Shown: piece by piece, positions 1 to 5,104 of the stretch
How the letters are laid out: the number at the start of each line of letters is the position of its first letter
Position numbering within the stretch: the stretch's first letter is position 1
Source: Methanodesulfokora sp964525965
Lineage (GTDB): Archaea > Korarchaeota > Korarchaeia > Korarchaeales > Korarchaeaceae
DNA length: 6,914 nucleotides
Reading direction: 5' to 3'
Assembly (NCBI GenBank): GCA_964525965.1
Contig: CAZGKA010000137.1
Location: 1 to 6,914, forward strand
Notes under the pieces: model-generated
Seen by the model: only the letters and a program-made list of their open reading frames with translations
What the model was told of the DNA's origin: nothing
The model's database searches: none
Program-made: the position numbers and the translations under genes

Positions 1-827
1 TAGATAAGGTGATACCGGGGGCCCCCATTTATGTTGTGACCTCAGAAGATGAGATAAACGAGATCAAGAAGCAACTGCGCAGTGAGATCGAAGCAATACT
101 GATAAGATCCGACAGAGTGGGGGTCATAATAAAGGCGGACACATTGGGCTCATTGGAGGCTATAGTAAACCAACTTACGAGGGAGGACATACCGATCAGA
201 AGAGGCGATATTGGAGACGTCACCAGAAGTGATGTCTTTGAGGCGTCGGTCATAAGAGAAAAGGATGAGAAATATGCCGTAATTCTGGCATTTAACGTCC
301 GAGTCCCCCCAGAGGTCATGGAGGAGGCATCCTCGAGACAGATAAAAATAATACAAAGTAAAGTTATATATGAATTAATAGAAGGATTTAAGAAGCATCT
401 TGAGGAGGTGAAGAGGAGGATAGAGGAGCGCGTGCTGGCCTCCGTGACGTTCCCAGCGGAAGTCAAAGTTCTTCCCGGAATGGTTTTCAGAAATAGTAAC
501 CCAGCCATAGTGGGCGTTGAGGTGGTTTTAGGAAGAATACTACCAGGGTATTATCTCATAAACGAGAAGGGAAAAAGAGTGGGATACATATTGGAGATAC
601 AGCAGGAGGGAGCGAGGAGGGCGGAGGCAAAAACGGGTGACAGGGTGGCTATCTCTATTAAAGGAGGGGTAGTCGGAAGAAATGTCAAGGAGGGAAGATC
701 TTTGTTCACGGATGTTAGGAACATTACCGACGATAAGACTCGAGAGATATTCTTCTCGAAGCTCAGCGATGCTGAGAAGCAGCTATACCGGAAGATCCTT
801 CTGATAAAATACGGGGGTCTTCAGTAG
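1..827 (+). CDS. infB: Translation initiation factor aIF5B (IF2/eIF5B family), C-terminal part
   Basis: This is the 3' part of the gene for the GTPase that promotes ribosomal subunit joining during initiation. The reading frame is open from the first base (full codons from position 3, Asp-Lys-Val...), so the GTG at 9 is an internal valine codon. About 274 residues remain. The G domain and most of domain II lie upstream of the window. What is seen: the end of domain II ('VIPGAPIYVV'), then domain III with the family signature 'GVIIKADTLGSLEAI' near residues 40-55, a charged linker helix ('FKKHLEEVKRRIEER'), and the beta-barrel domain IV, ending in two helices up to '...KYGGLQ' and a TAG stop. 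In eIF5B the C-terminal domain contacts initiator tRNA and eIF1A. A 134-nt gap with its own promoter separates it from rps6e, so the two are probably transcribed separately. Confidence 0.95.
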   Translation, partial: DKVIPGAPIYVVTSEDEINEIKKQLRSEIEAILIRSDRVGVIIKADTLGSLEAIVNQLTREDIPIRRGDIGDVTRSDVFEASVIREKDEKYAVILAFNVRVPPEVMEEASSRQIKIIQSKVIYELIEGFKKHLEEVKRRIEERVLASVTFPAEVKVLPGMVFRNSNPAIVGVEVVLGRILPGYYLINEKGKRVGYILEIQQEGARRAEAKTGDRVAISIKGGVVGRNVKEGRSLFTDVRNITDDKTREIFFSKLSDAEKQLYRKILLIKYGGLQ

Positions 828-846
828 GAGAAAAGGTACGGGGACG

Positions 847-875
847 GGAGAGAAGCCTCGAACGCTCGTTCTCTT
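847..875 (+). terminator. Weak hairpin downstream of infB, possible 3' end signal
   Basis: AGAGAA (849-854) can pair with TTCTCT (869-874), with a G848-T875 wobble extending the stem, around a 14-nt loop. A pyrimidine-rich stretch follows. Archaeal termination usually depends on U-runs rather than hairpins, and there is no strong U-run here. This may be only a 3'-UTR fold. Confidence 0.2.
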
Positions 876-884
876 ATCTTCTGG

Positions 885-906
885 AAAGGCCTTTAACCTT
901 TTAATA
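885..906 (+). promoter_or_regulatory. Archaeal promoter of the rps6e-eif2g operon, with a palindrome just upstream
   Basis: A TATA-like box TTTTAATA lies at 899-906. Transcription would start about 25 nt further on, near 925-932, leaving a leader of roughly 30 nt before the TTG at 962. Directly upstream is the perfect 10-bp palindrome AAAGGCCTTT (885-894), which abuts the position expected for the BRE and could be a regulator site. The TATA assignment is by position and composition only. Confidence 0.55.
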
Positions 907-961
907 CTACCACCTAGCAACTCTCTTGATAACCTCAAAAAGCCTTGAGGGGGAGAAAGAC

Positions 962-1366
962 TTGGTTGAGATCGTGCTGGACGTAGCCGATCCAAAAAGT
1001 GGTAAGACGTACCACGTTAAGCTCGGTGATGAGGCTTCATCTCACCTCATAGGGAGGAGAATCGGGGAAGTCATCGCTGGGGATCCGCTAGGATTAGAAG
1101 GTTATAAACTCAAGATAACTGGAGGAACTGACGTAGATGGATTTCCTATGCACCCCTCCGTACACGGAACAAGGAAGGTCAGGGTGATCCTCTCGGGGCC
1201 TCCTGGTTTCCATCCGACAAGAAAAGGTGAAAGAAAATCCAAGCTTGTTAGAGGTAATATAATAAGCGACGCCACCAAGCAGGTTAATATGGTTGTGGTC
1301 GAGTACGGTAAGGTCCCGCTAGAGCAGTTATTTGGTGAAAAAGAGGGAGAAGAGGAGTCAGGGTGA
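962..1366 (+). CDS. rps6e: Small-subunit ribosomal protein S6e (eS6)
   Basis: This is the archaeal/eukaryotic ribosomal protein eS6, a 30S component, here 134 residues. The family pattern is clear: 'DVADPKSGKTYHV' at the N terminus, then 'LIGRRIGEVIAGDPLGLEGYKLKI', the signature 'TGGTDVDGFPMHP', and 'RKVRVILSGPPGFHPTRKGERKSKLVRG', followed by an acidic tail. The eukaryotic C-terminal phosphorylation tail is absent, as is normal in archaea. I chose the TTG at 962 over the in-frame TTG at 926 for three reasons: GAGGGGGAG (947-955) is a Shine-Dalgarno six bases before it; the protein then begins where other archaeal S6e proteins begin; and 926 falls at or before the expected transcription start and has no ribosome-binding site. 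The stop lies six bases before eif2g, so the two genes form one operon. Confidence 0.95.
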   Translation: MVEIVLDVADPKSGKTYHVKLGDEASSHLIGRRIGEVIAGDPLGLEGYKLKITGGTDVDGFPMHPSVHGTRKVRVILSGPPGFHPTRKGERKSKLVRGNIISDATKQVNMVVVEYGKVPLEQLFGEKEGEEESG

Positions 1367-1372
1367 AATTAG

Positions 1373-2620
1373 TTGGAGGATGAAGAGAGAAGACAACCCG
1401 AGATGAATGTCGGTACTGCTGGTCACGTGGACCATGGAAAGTCAACCTTAGTGCAGGCTCTCACGGGAGTTTGGCCTGAAAAACACAGTGAAGAACTCAA
1501 GAAGGGAATTACTATAAAGCTGGGATATGCCAATGCTGAGTTGAGGAAATGCCCCAGCTGTGAAGAGCCGCGCTGCTACACAACGAGCAGGATATGTCCC
1601 TACGACGGAAGTAAGACCATCCTCATAAGAAAGATATCCTTCGTGGATTGTCCTGGCCATGACACCCTTATGGCCACCATGCTCTCAGGAGCAACACTCA
1701 TGGATGCAGCGCTCTTAGTGATTGCCGCAAATGAGCCAGTTCCCCAACCCCAGACCCGAGAACACCTCGCGGCTCTAAAAATTATGGGAATTAAAAATAT
1801 AATCGTTGTTCAGACCAAAGTTGAGCTCGTGAGTAAAGAAAAGGCCGTAGAGAACTACGAGGGAATAGTCAGGTTCTTGGAGAGGGAGCTTGATTATGTG
1901 CCCCCCATAATACCGGTCTCGGCGCTTCATAACGTAAATATAAATTACTTGATAAGGGAAATGATACGTAGATTCAAACCCCCGGAGAGGGATCCGAGCA
2001 AGCCCCCTCAAATGCTCGTGGCCAGATCCTTTGATGTAAATAAACCAGGAACTCCACCGGACAAGCTTAAAGGAGGAGTTTTAGGTGGAGCAATATCCCA
2101 AGGGGTTTTTAGGATAGGTGATGAGATAGAAATAAGGCCTGGTGCCTACTTTAAGGGCAAGTACATTCCACTTACGACCGAGATAGTGAGTCTCAAGTCT
2201 GAGGACATTGATCTAGAGGAGGCCAGACCAGGGGGGCTCATAGGAGTTGGAACTAAGTTAGATCCAGCATTGACGAAGGCTGACGGAATGAAGGGTAATG
2301 TCGTTGGTCTCGTTAATGAGCTACCCCCCGTCTTCTCGGAGATAGATTTAGAAGTCACCCTGTTTGAGAGGATAGTCGGTTTCAAAGAGGAGCTAAAGGT
2401 CACCCCTCCCGAGAAAGGAAGGCTCATCCAGATGAACGTCGGAACGGCCACTGTGCCAGCCATAGTCAAGGATGTTAGAAACAATCTCTACACGTTCACG
2501 TTGAAGATACCTATATGCAGCGACATAGGGCACAGAACGGCGATATCCACCAGGATAGGCGGGAGATGGAGGCTGATAGGGTACGGAATAATAAAAAGCG
2601 GTAAGGAGTACAGGCCGTAA
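1373..2620 (+). CDS. eif2g: Translation initiation factor aIF2, gamma subunit (GTPase)
   Basis: This is the GTP-binding core of the heterotrimer that carries Met-tRNAi to the small subunit; its 415 residues match the family length. G1 is 'GHVDHGKST' (17-25), switch I 'KKGITIKLGYA' (43-53), G3 'DCPGH' (92-96), G4 'TKVE' (148-151) and G5 'SAL' (183-185). Beta-barrel domains II and III follow; 'RSFDVNKPGT', 'KGGVLGGAI' and the terminal 'GGRWRLIGYG' are typical of aIF2-gamma. A zinc-knuckle region at 60-78 has Cys60, Cys63, Cys68 and Cys75, but Asp78 stands where a fourth Cys is usual (C-P-x-C). G4 has Thr where Asn is normal in this family. The TTG start has GGTGA (1362-1366) as Shine-Dalgarno, overlapping the rps6e stop; the first in-frame ATG (1403) would begin just two codons before the conserved G1 strand. 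It is co-transcribed with rps6e. Confidence 0.97.
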   Translation: MEDEERRQPEMNVGTAGHVDHGKSTLVQALTGVWPEKHSEELKKGITIKLGYANAELRKCPSCEEPRCYTTSRICPYDGSKTILIRKISFVDCPGHDTLMATMLSGATLMDAALLVIAANEPVPQPQTREHLAALKIMGIKNIIVVQTKVELVSKEKAVENYEGIVRFLERELDYVPPIIPVSALHNVNINYLIREMIRRFKPPERDPSKPPQMLVARSFDVNKPGTPPDKLKGGVLGGAISQGVFRIGDEIEIRPGAYFKGKYIPLTTEIVSLKSEDIDLEEARPGGLIGVGTKLDPALTKADGMKGNVVGLVNELPPVFSEIDLEVTLFERIVGFKEELKVTPPEKGRLIQMNVGTATVPAIVKDVRNNLYTFTLKIPICSDIGHRTAISTRIGGRWRLIGYGIIKSGKEYRP

Positions 2621-2623
2621 AGG

Positions 2624-2632
2624 TTAAAAATA
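2624..2632 (+). promoter_or_regulatory. TATA box of tRNA-Gly
   Basis: The A/T-rich box TTAAAAATA lies just after the eif2g stop. Its centre is about 28 nt before the first base of the tRNA, the normal archaeal TATA spacing, so the tRNA probably has its own promoter. Confidence 0.55.
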
Positions 2633-2655
2633 GCTAAATTGAATGAAAGTCTTGC

Positions 2656-2742
2656 GCGGCCGTGGTCTAGCCTGGACAGGATGTGGGCCCTCCATCTTTG
2701 GGGGGAGAGCCCAAGACCCGGGTTCAAATCCCGGCGGCCGCA
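2656..2742 (+). tRNA. tRNA-Gly (anticodon UCC) with a 13-nt intron
   Basis: The cloverleaf is complete. Acceptor GCGGCCG (2656-2662) pairs with CGGCCGC (2735-2741), with discriminator A at 2742. The D arm is GTCT/GGAT (2665-2682) with two G-U pairs. The anticodon stem is TGGGC/GCCCA (2684-2688 and 2709-2713). The variable loop is AGAC, and the T arm is CCGGG-TTCAAAT-CCCGG (2718-2734). The anticodon loop is 20 nt, so 13 nt must be removed. Splicing after A37 gives loop C-C-UCC-A-A, anticodon UCC at 2691-2693, and a mature length of 74 nt. The acceptor, T arm and discriminator look like other archaeal tRNA-Gly. No CCA is encoded. Position 33 is C (2690) instead of the near-universal U. CTCTTTTATC just downstream may be the termination signal. 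Confidence 0.9.
2695..2707 (+). other. Intron of tRNA-Gly with canonical bulge-helix-bulge
   Basis: The intron sits at the canonical position 37/38. The central 4-bp helix pairs C2689, C2690, T2691 and C2692 with G2702-G2705, including one U-G wobble. The 5' bulge is C2693-A2694-T2695 and the 3' bulge is A2706-G2707-A2708. Cutting each bulge between its second and third base removes exactly TCTTTGGGGGGAG. The inner part is only a C2696-G2701 pair around a 4-nt loop. This matches the substrate rule of archaeal tRNA splicing endonuclease. The fold was worked out by hand. Confidence 0.85.
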
Positions 2743-2762
2743 TGTCCCTCTTTTATCACCAT

Positions 2763-3779
2763 TCAAAGCTTCTCTTTCCTGAGGTCGATCATGTGAAGAG
2801 AACCTGGCCCAGTGCTTATCAAGGTAACAGGGATGCCGACCTCCTCTTCAATTCTCTCGATAAAATCTCTAGCCTCTCTTGTGAGTGCATCCGGCTTTGT
2901 GGCCCCTTTAACTTCAGGGAAGAGAACATCCAGTTTCGTGAGCGCTATCTGTGTAGCGCTGTTTAGCATCACCGCTCTTCTGGCTAGTTTGAAATTGAAG
3001 GGCGCCGCTCTTCTAACCCTTCCGGTGACCGTGGCTACTTCATAGAGGCCTCTTCTTTTAGCCTCCTCCACCGAGTATTCACCCTCCAGAGGTCCTCCCC
3101 CCACTCTAGTCACATAGGACTTGAAGACAACTACGATCTCGTCCACTTTCTTTGGACCGACGCCCACATCGGAGCAGATAGCCGAGGCGGTGGTATCCTT
3201 CGAGGTGCAATAGGGGTAGTGGTCTGTATGCCATAGAGAAAGGAACGTTCCCTGCGTACCTTCAATTAAGACGTTCTTTCCGGAATCTATAGCCTCATTG
3301 ACTAAAAGAGGGACGTCCTCGAGATATTTAGCAAGACAGGGGATATCTTTAGCTAACTTAAGTCTTCTAAGGGCCCTATCAGCATTAGCTGGACCTGTGC
3401 CCGTCCCCGTTGTGCCAACCTTGCCCTGTAAATGTTTGCTCCTCTGGTCCGCTTGTATGTGTTCGGGTTCGATGATGCCACAGTGTCTATCCAAGAAGAT
3501 CCTGCCCTCCGTCCCCGTACTTGAAACCTCTGAGAGAAAAACCTCGGGGTTTACCAGCACTCCTGGTCCTATTAGAAGAAGAGCCCCCTTATTCACAAAT
3601 GCTGAAGGTATTTGCCGAAGCTTGTACTCGCGCCCGTTATGCACAACTGTATGGCCGGCGTTTGGTCCAACACCACCTCTTACCCCTAAGTCAGCATCAT
3701 CTTTTAGAGCTAGATAGCTCAAGACCTTGCCCTTGCCCTCATCACCGTAAAATCCACCTACGACCACGTAAACAGGCAT
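2763..3779 (-). CDS. purA: Adenylosuccinate synthetase, short archaeal type
   Basis: It joins IMP and L-aspartate using GTP to make adenylosuccinate, the first committed step to AMP, in the cytoplasm. The 338 residues fit the archaeal form (about 340) rather than the bacterial one (about 430). Visible motifs: P-loop-like 'GDEGKGK' with the catalytic-type Asp13 (12-18), 'NAGHT' with His43, 'GTTGTGTGPANADR' (122-135), 'EGTQGTFLSL' (173-182), 'YPYCTSKDTTAS' (188-199), the aspartate-binding loop 'TVTGRVRR' (250-257), and the guanine-specific 'TKLD' (281-284). The ATG at 3777-3779 puts the first strand 'PVYVVVGG' at the usual distance. No clear Shine-Dalgarno precedes it, so translation may use a short leader. 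It is transcribed divergently from the small gene at 3852. Its 3' end lies only 20 bp from the 3' end of tRNA-Gly, with which it converges. Confidence 0.96.
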   Translation of the reverse strand: MPVYVVVGGFYGDEGKGKVLSYLALKDDADLGVRGGVGPNAGHTVVHNGREYKLRQIPSAFVNKGALLLIGPGVLVNPEVFLSEVSSTGTEGRIFLDRHCGIIEPEHIQADQRSKHLQGKVGTTGTGTGPANADRALRRLKLAKDIPCLAKYLEDVPLLVNEAIDSGKNVLIEGTQGTFLSLWHTDHYPYCTSKDTTASAICSDVGVGPKKVDEIVVVFKSYVTRVGGGPLEGEYSVEEAKRRGLYEVATVTGRVRRAAPFNFKLARRAVMLNSATQIALTKLDVLFPEVKGATKPDALTREARDFIERIEEEVGIPVTLISTGPGSLHMIDLRKEKL

Positions 3780-3810
3780 AATCTATCAGGAAAGAGGGGT
3801 TGCAAAGAAG

Positions 3811-3830
3811 ATTTTAAGTTTTTTATAAAA
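3811..3830. promoter_or_regulatory. Shared divergent promoter region of purA and the small unknown gene
   Basis: The palindrome TTTTATAAAA (3821-3830) reads as a TATA box on both strands. To the right its centre is about 26 nt before the ATG at 3852, which predicts a leaderless or nearly leaderless transcript. To the left it would start purA RNA near 3800. A second A/T box, ATTTTAAG (3811-3818), could instead serve purA with a shorter leader. Assignment is by position only. Confidence 0.45.
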
Positions 3831-3851
3831 GGAGAAGAAGTGTTAGGGGGC

Positions 3852-4193
3852 ATGGAATCGATGGACAAGGGGGGAAGCAGCCTTGAAGAGCTCTTAGAAC
3901 TCATGAAAGGTCTTATCTTCAAATATGCTGAGATCAGAGGATTTAAGGAAGAGAGATCTAAGGAACTCCTCTTCGATCTTGTAATCGCCTTTATGAACTC
4001 GCTAACCTCCGAAAAAATACCGGAGATAGAGGAATGGATGAACATCGCATATAGAGCTAAGAGAATCCCTGTTTGTAGACATTCCTGTCTGTTCTCAGAT
4101 GATCTGGAGAGAGTTCTCGTAAGTCATAGATTCAGAGAATTTCACTTTAAGGTAATAAATGAGAAAATTTCGAAGCTGAAAAGTAAAGACTGA
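3852..4193 (+). CDS. Small hypothetical protein with a C-R-H-S-C motif
   Basis: I do not recognise this 113-residue protein. It looks soluble and mostly helical, rich in Glu, Lys and Arg, with no signal peptide or membrane segment. An acidic N-terminal half ('SSLEELLELMKGLIFKY', 'PEIEEWMNIAYRAK') is followed by 'RIPVCRHSCLFSDDLE' and a basic C-terminal helix ending 'INEKISKLKSKD'. Cys75, His77 and Cys79 are close enough to bind a metal or form a disulfide, though a full zinc site would need further ligands. ATG 3852 is chosen because the TATA box at 3821-3830 puts the transcription start about there. GTG 3840, with GGAG five bases before it, would add four residues, and ATG 3861 is also in frame. 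Composition resembles the neighbouring genes and there is no sign of transfer. It is probably a real gene, given its own promoter, the clean frame and the tRNA promoter starting right after its stop. Confidence 0.7.
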   Translation: MESMDKGGSSLEELLELMKGLIFKYAEIRGFKEERSKELLFDLVIAFMNSLTSEKIPEIEEWMNIAYRAKRIPVCRHSCLFSDDLERVLVSHRFREFHFKVINEKISKLKSKD

Positions 4194-4198
4194 AAACC

Positions 4199-4206
4199 TT
4201 TTTATT
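4199..4206 (+). promoter_or_regulatory. TATA box of tRNA-Thr
   Basis: TTTTTATT begins five bases after the stop of the preceding gene and 28-35 nt before the tRNA, the expected spacing for an archaeal TATA box. Confidence 0.55.
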
Positions 4207-4233
4207 GGCCCTCCACTTAGGAGGCTCGGTCAC

Positions 4234-4308
4234 GCCCCGGTAGCTCAGCCCGGATAGAGCGCCCGCTTGGTAAGCGGGAGGTCGCGGGTTCAAAGCCCGC
4301 CCGGGGCT
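4234..4308 (+). tRNA. tRNA-Thr (anticodon GGU)
   Basis: The 75-nt cloverleaf is complete and has no intron. Acceptor GCCCCGG pairs with CCGGGGC and the discriminator is T73. The D arm is GCTC-AGCCCGGATA-GAGC, the anticodon arm CCCGC-TTGGTAA-GCGGG with anticodon GGT at 4269-4271, the variable loop AGGTC, and the T arm GCGGG-TTCAAAG-CCCGC. All stems pair perfectly. CCA is not encoded. A short T-run (4314-4317) follows and may end transcription. Confidence 0.97.
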
Positions 4309-4365
4309 CTCAATTTTCCCGGTTATCTATGTTAAAAGCTCACCTGTAATGGGGTGTAGTGCTTC

Positions 4366-4396
4366 TACTATAGTACGTTCGGAGAAAATCTTTAAG
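4366..4396 (+). promoter_or_regulatory. Probable promoter of the proteasome beta gene
   Basis: A TATA-like TTTAAG (4391-4396) preceded by purine-rich GAGAAAA would start RNA near 4419, leaving the Shine-Dalgarno GTGAGG (4425-4430) in a short leader. Fifteen bases upstream of the box is the perfect 10-bp palindrome TACTATAGTA (4366-4375), a possible regulator site. The rest of the 126-nt gap after tRNA-Thr shows nothing I recognise. Confidence 0.4.
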
Positions 4397-4434
4397 AGAA
4401 CCTCGGAGGAGAAATTCTGAGAGCGTGAGGATTA

Positions 4435-5037
4435 ATGGTGCTGGCTACAGCGCTGGGTGTAAAGTTCTCAGATGGAGTTGTGCTTGCAGCTGATAGAAGA
4501 GTCTCCTACGGCAGTTTCATCCTAAGCAAATCAGCTAAAAAGGTGCTGAAAGTAAACGACTTTACAGGGCTGGCGATGGCGGGGCTGCCAGGAGACTTCC
4601 AAGAGCTTAGCGAAGTGATACTCTATAACATCTCTTTGTATGAGATGGAGACGGAGAAGACCGTAGGACCAACAAGTGTTGCCAAGCTGGCCTCCGTCGT
4701 CCTTTACCAGAACAGATTCGTCCGGCCGGTTTACGCTGAGATATTAGTTGGGGGAGTAGATCCTGATGGATCCCCGAAGCTCATAGTCTTAGATCCCGCA
4801 GGCGGGCTTCTTGAAGAAAATTACGCAGCTGTAGGTACAGGAGCTCAGTTAGCAACAGGAATACTTGAAAGGAATTACCACGAGAAGCTTACTGAGGATG
4901 AAGCACTATTACTGGCTGAAAAGGCGATGCGGGGAGCCATAGAGAGAGATTCTCTGTCCGGAGACGGTGTTGATTTGCTTGTTATATCTAAAGATAGAAT
5001 TAAGGAGAAGTTCATTCCCCTAAAAGTGAAGTGGTGA
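4435..5037 (+). CDS. psmB: Proteasome beta subunit, probably non-catalytic paralog
   Basis: This is a subunit of the inner (beta) rings of the 20S proteasome, the cytoplasmic chamber that degrades unfolded proteins; its length of 200 residues is normal. The fold is clear from 'SDGVVLAADRRVS' (12-24), 'SKSAKKV' (31-37), 'VGGVDPDG' (105-112), 'AAVGTG' (131-136) and 'ERDSLSGDGVDLLVI' (170-184). In an ungapped alignment with active beta subunits (TTTVG...D17...K33), Asp20 and Lys36 match D17 and K33, but Ala4 occupies the place of the catalytic Thr1 ('MVL-ATALG'). The start is fixed: a TGA at 4426-4428 closes the frame upstream and GTGAGG is four bases before the ATG, so no longer propeptide is possible. 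Sulfolobales have a paralog with a similar 'PATAIG' start, beside a separate active beta subunit. I infer that this one is structural and that an active beta gene lies elsewhere. The symbol is family level. Confidence 0.92.
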   Translation: MVLATALGVKFSDGVVLAADRRVSYGSFILSKSAKKVLKVNDFTGLAMAGLPGDFQELSEVILYNISLYEMETEKTVGPTSVAKLASVVLYQNRFVRPVYAEILVGGVDPDGSPKLIVLDPAGGLLEENYAAVGTGAQLATGILERNYHEKLTEDEALLLAEKAMRGAIERDSLSGDGVDLLVISKDRIKEKFIPLKVKW

Positions 5038-5056
5038 GTCTCTTCCATAATTATCC

Positions 5057-5099
5057 TATTATATGTAAATATTTATTTCCTTGGTCGTGTAAGGAGGGG
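5057..5099 (+). promoter_or_regulatory. Promoter and ribosome-binding site of the M20 gene
   Basis: TATTATATG (5057-5065) fits a TATA box with transcription starting near 5086. An alternative A/T box, AAATATTTATT, follows it. GGAGGGG (5093-5099) is a strong Shine-Dalgarno five bases before the TTG at 5105 and decides that start. Confidence 0.5.
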
Positions 5100-5104
5100 T
5101 TCTG

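Noticed and set aside
9..11. GTG as the start codon of the first gene
   Set aside because: The frame is open to the window edge and the residues before and after it match the interior of aIF5B, so it is an internal valine.
1026..1032. GTGATGA resembling the C box of an archaeal C/D guide RNA
   Set aside because: It codes for Gly-Asp-Glu in S6e, and no D box (CTGA) follows at a suitable distance.
2656..2742. tRNA-Trp (CCA) or tRNA-Pro (TGG) reading of the long anticodon loop
   Set aside because: Neither gives a 7-nt loop with a paired anticodon stem; the UCC reading is the only one that fits the stem, a canonical BHB and Gly-type acceptor and T arms.
2643..2966. Plus-strand open frame across the tRNA and the 3' part of purA
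   Set aside because: It runs through tRNA-Gly and antisense to a clear purA gene, and its translation has no recognisable features.
3298..3781. Open frames on the plus strand opposite purA
   Set aside because: They are antisense shadows of well-conserved PurA codons; the translations are Pro/Leu/Ser-rich with no family features.
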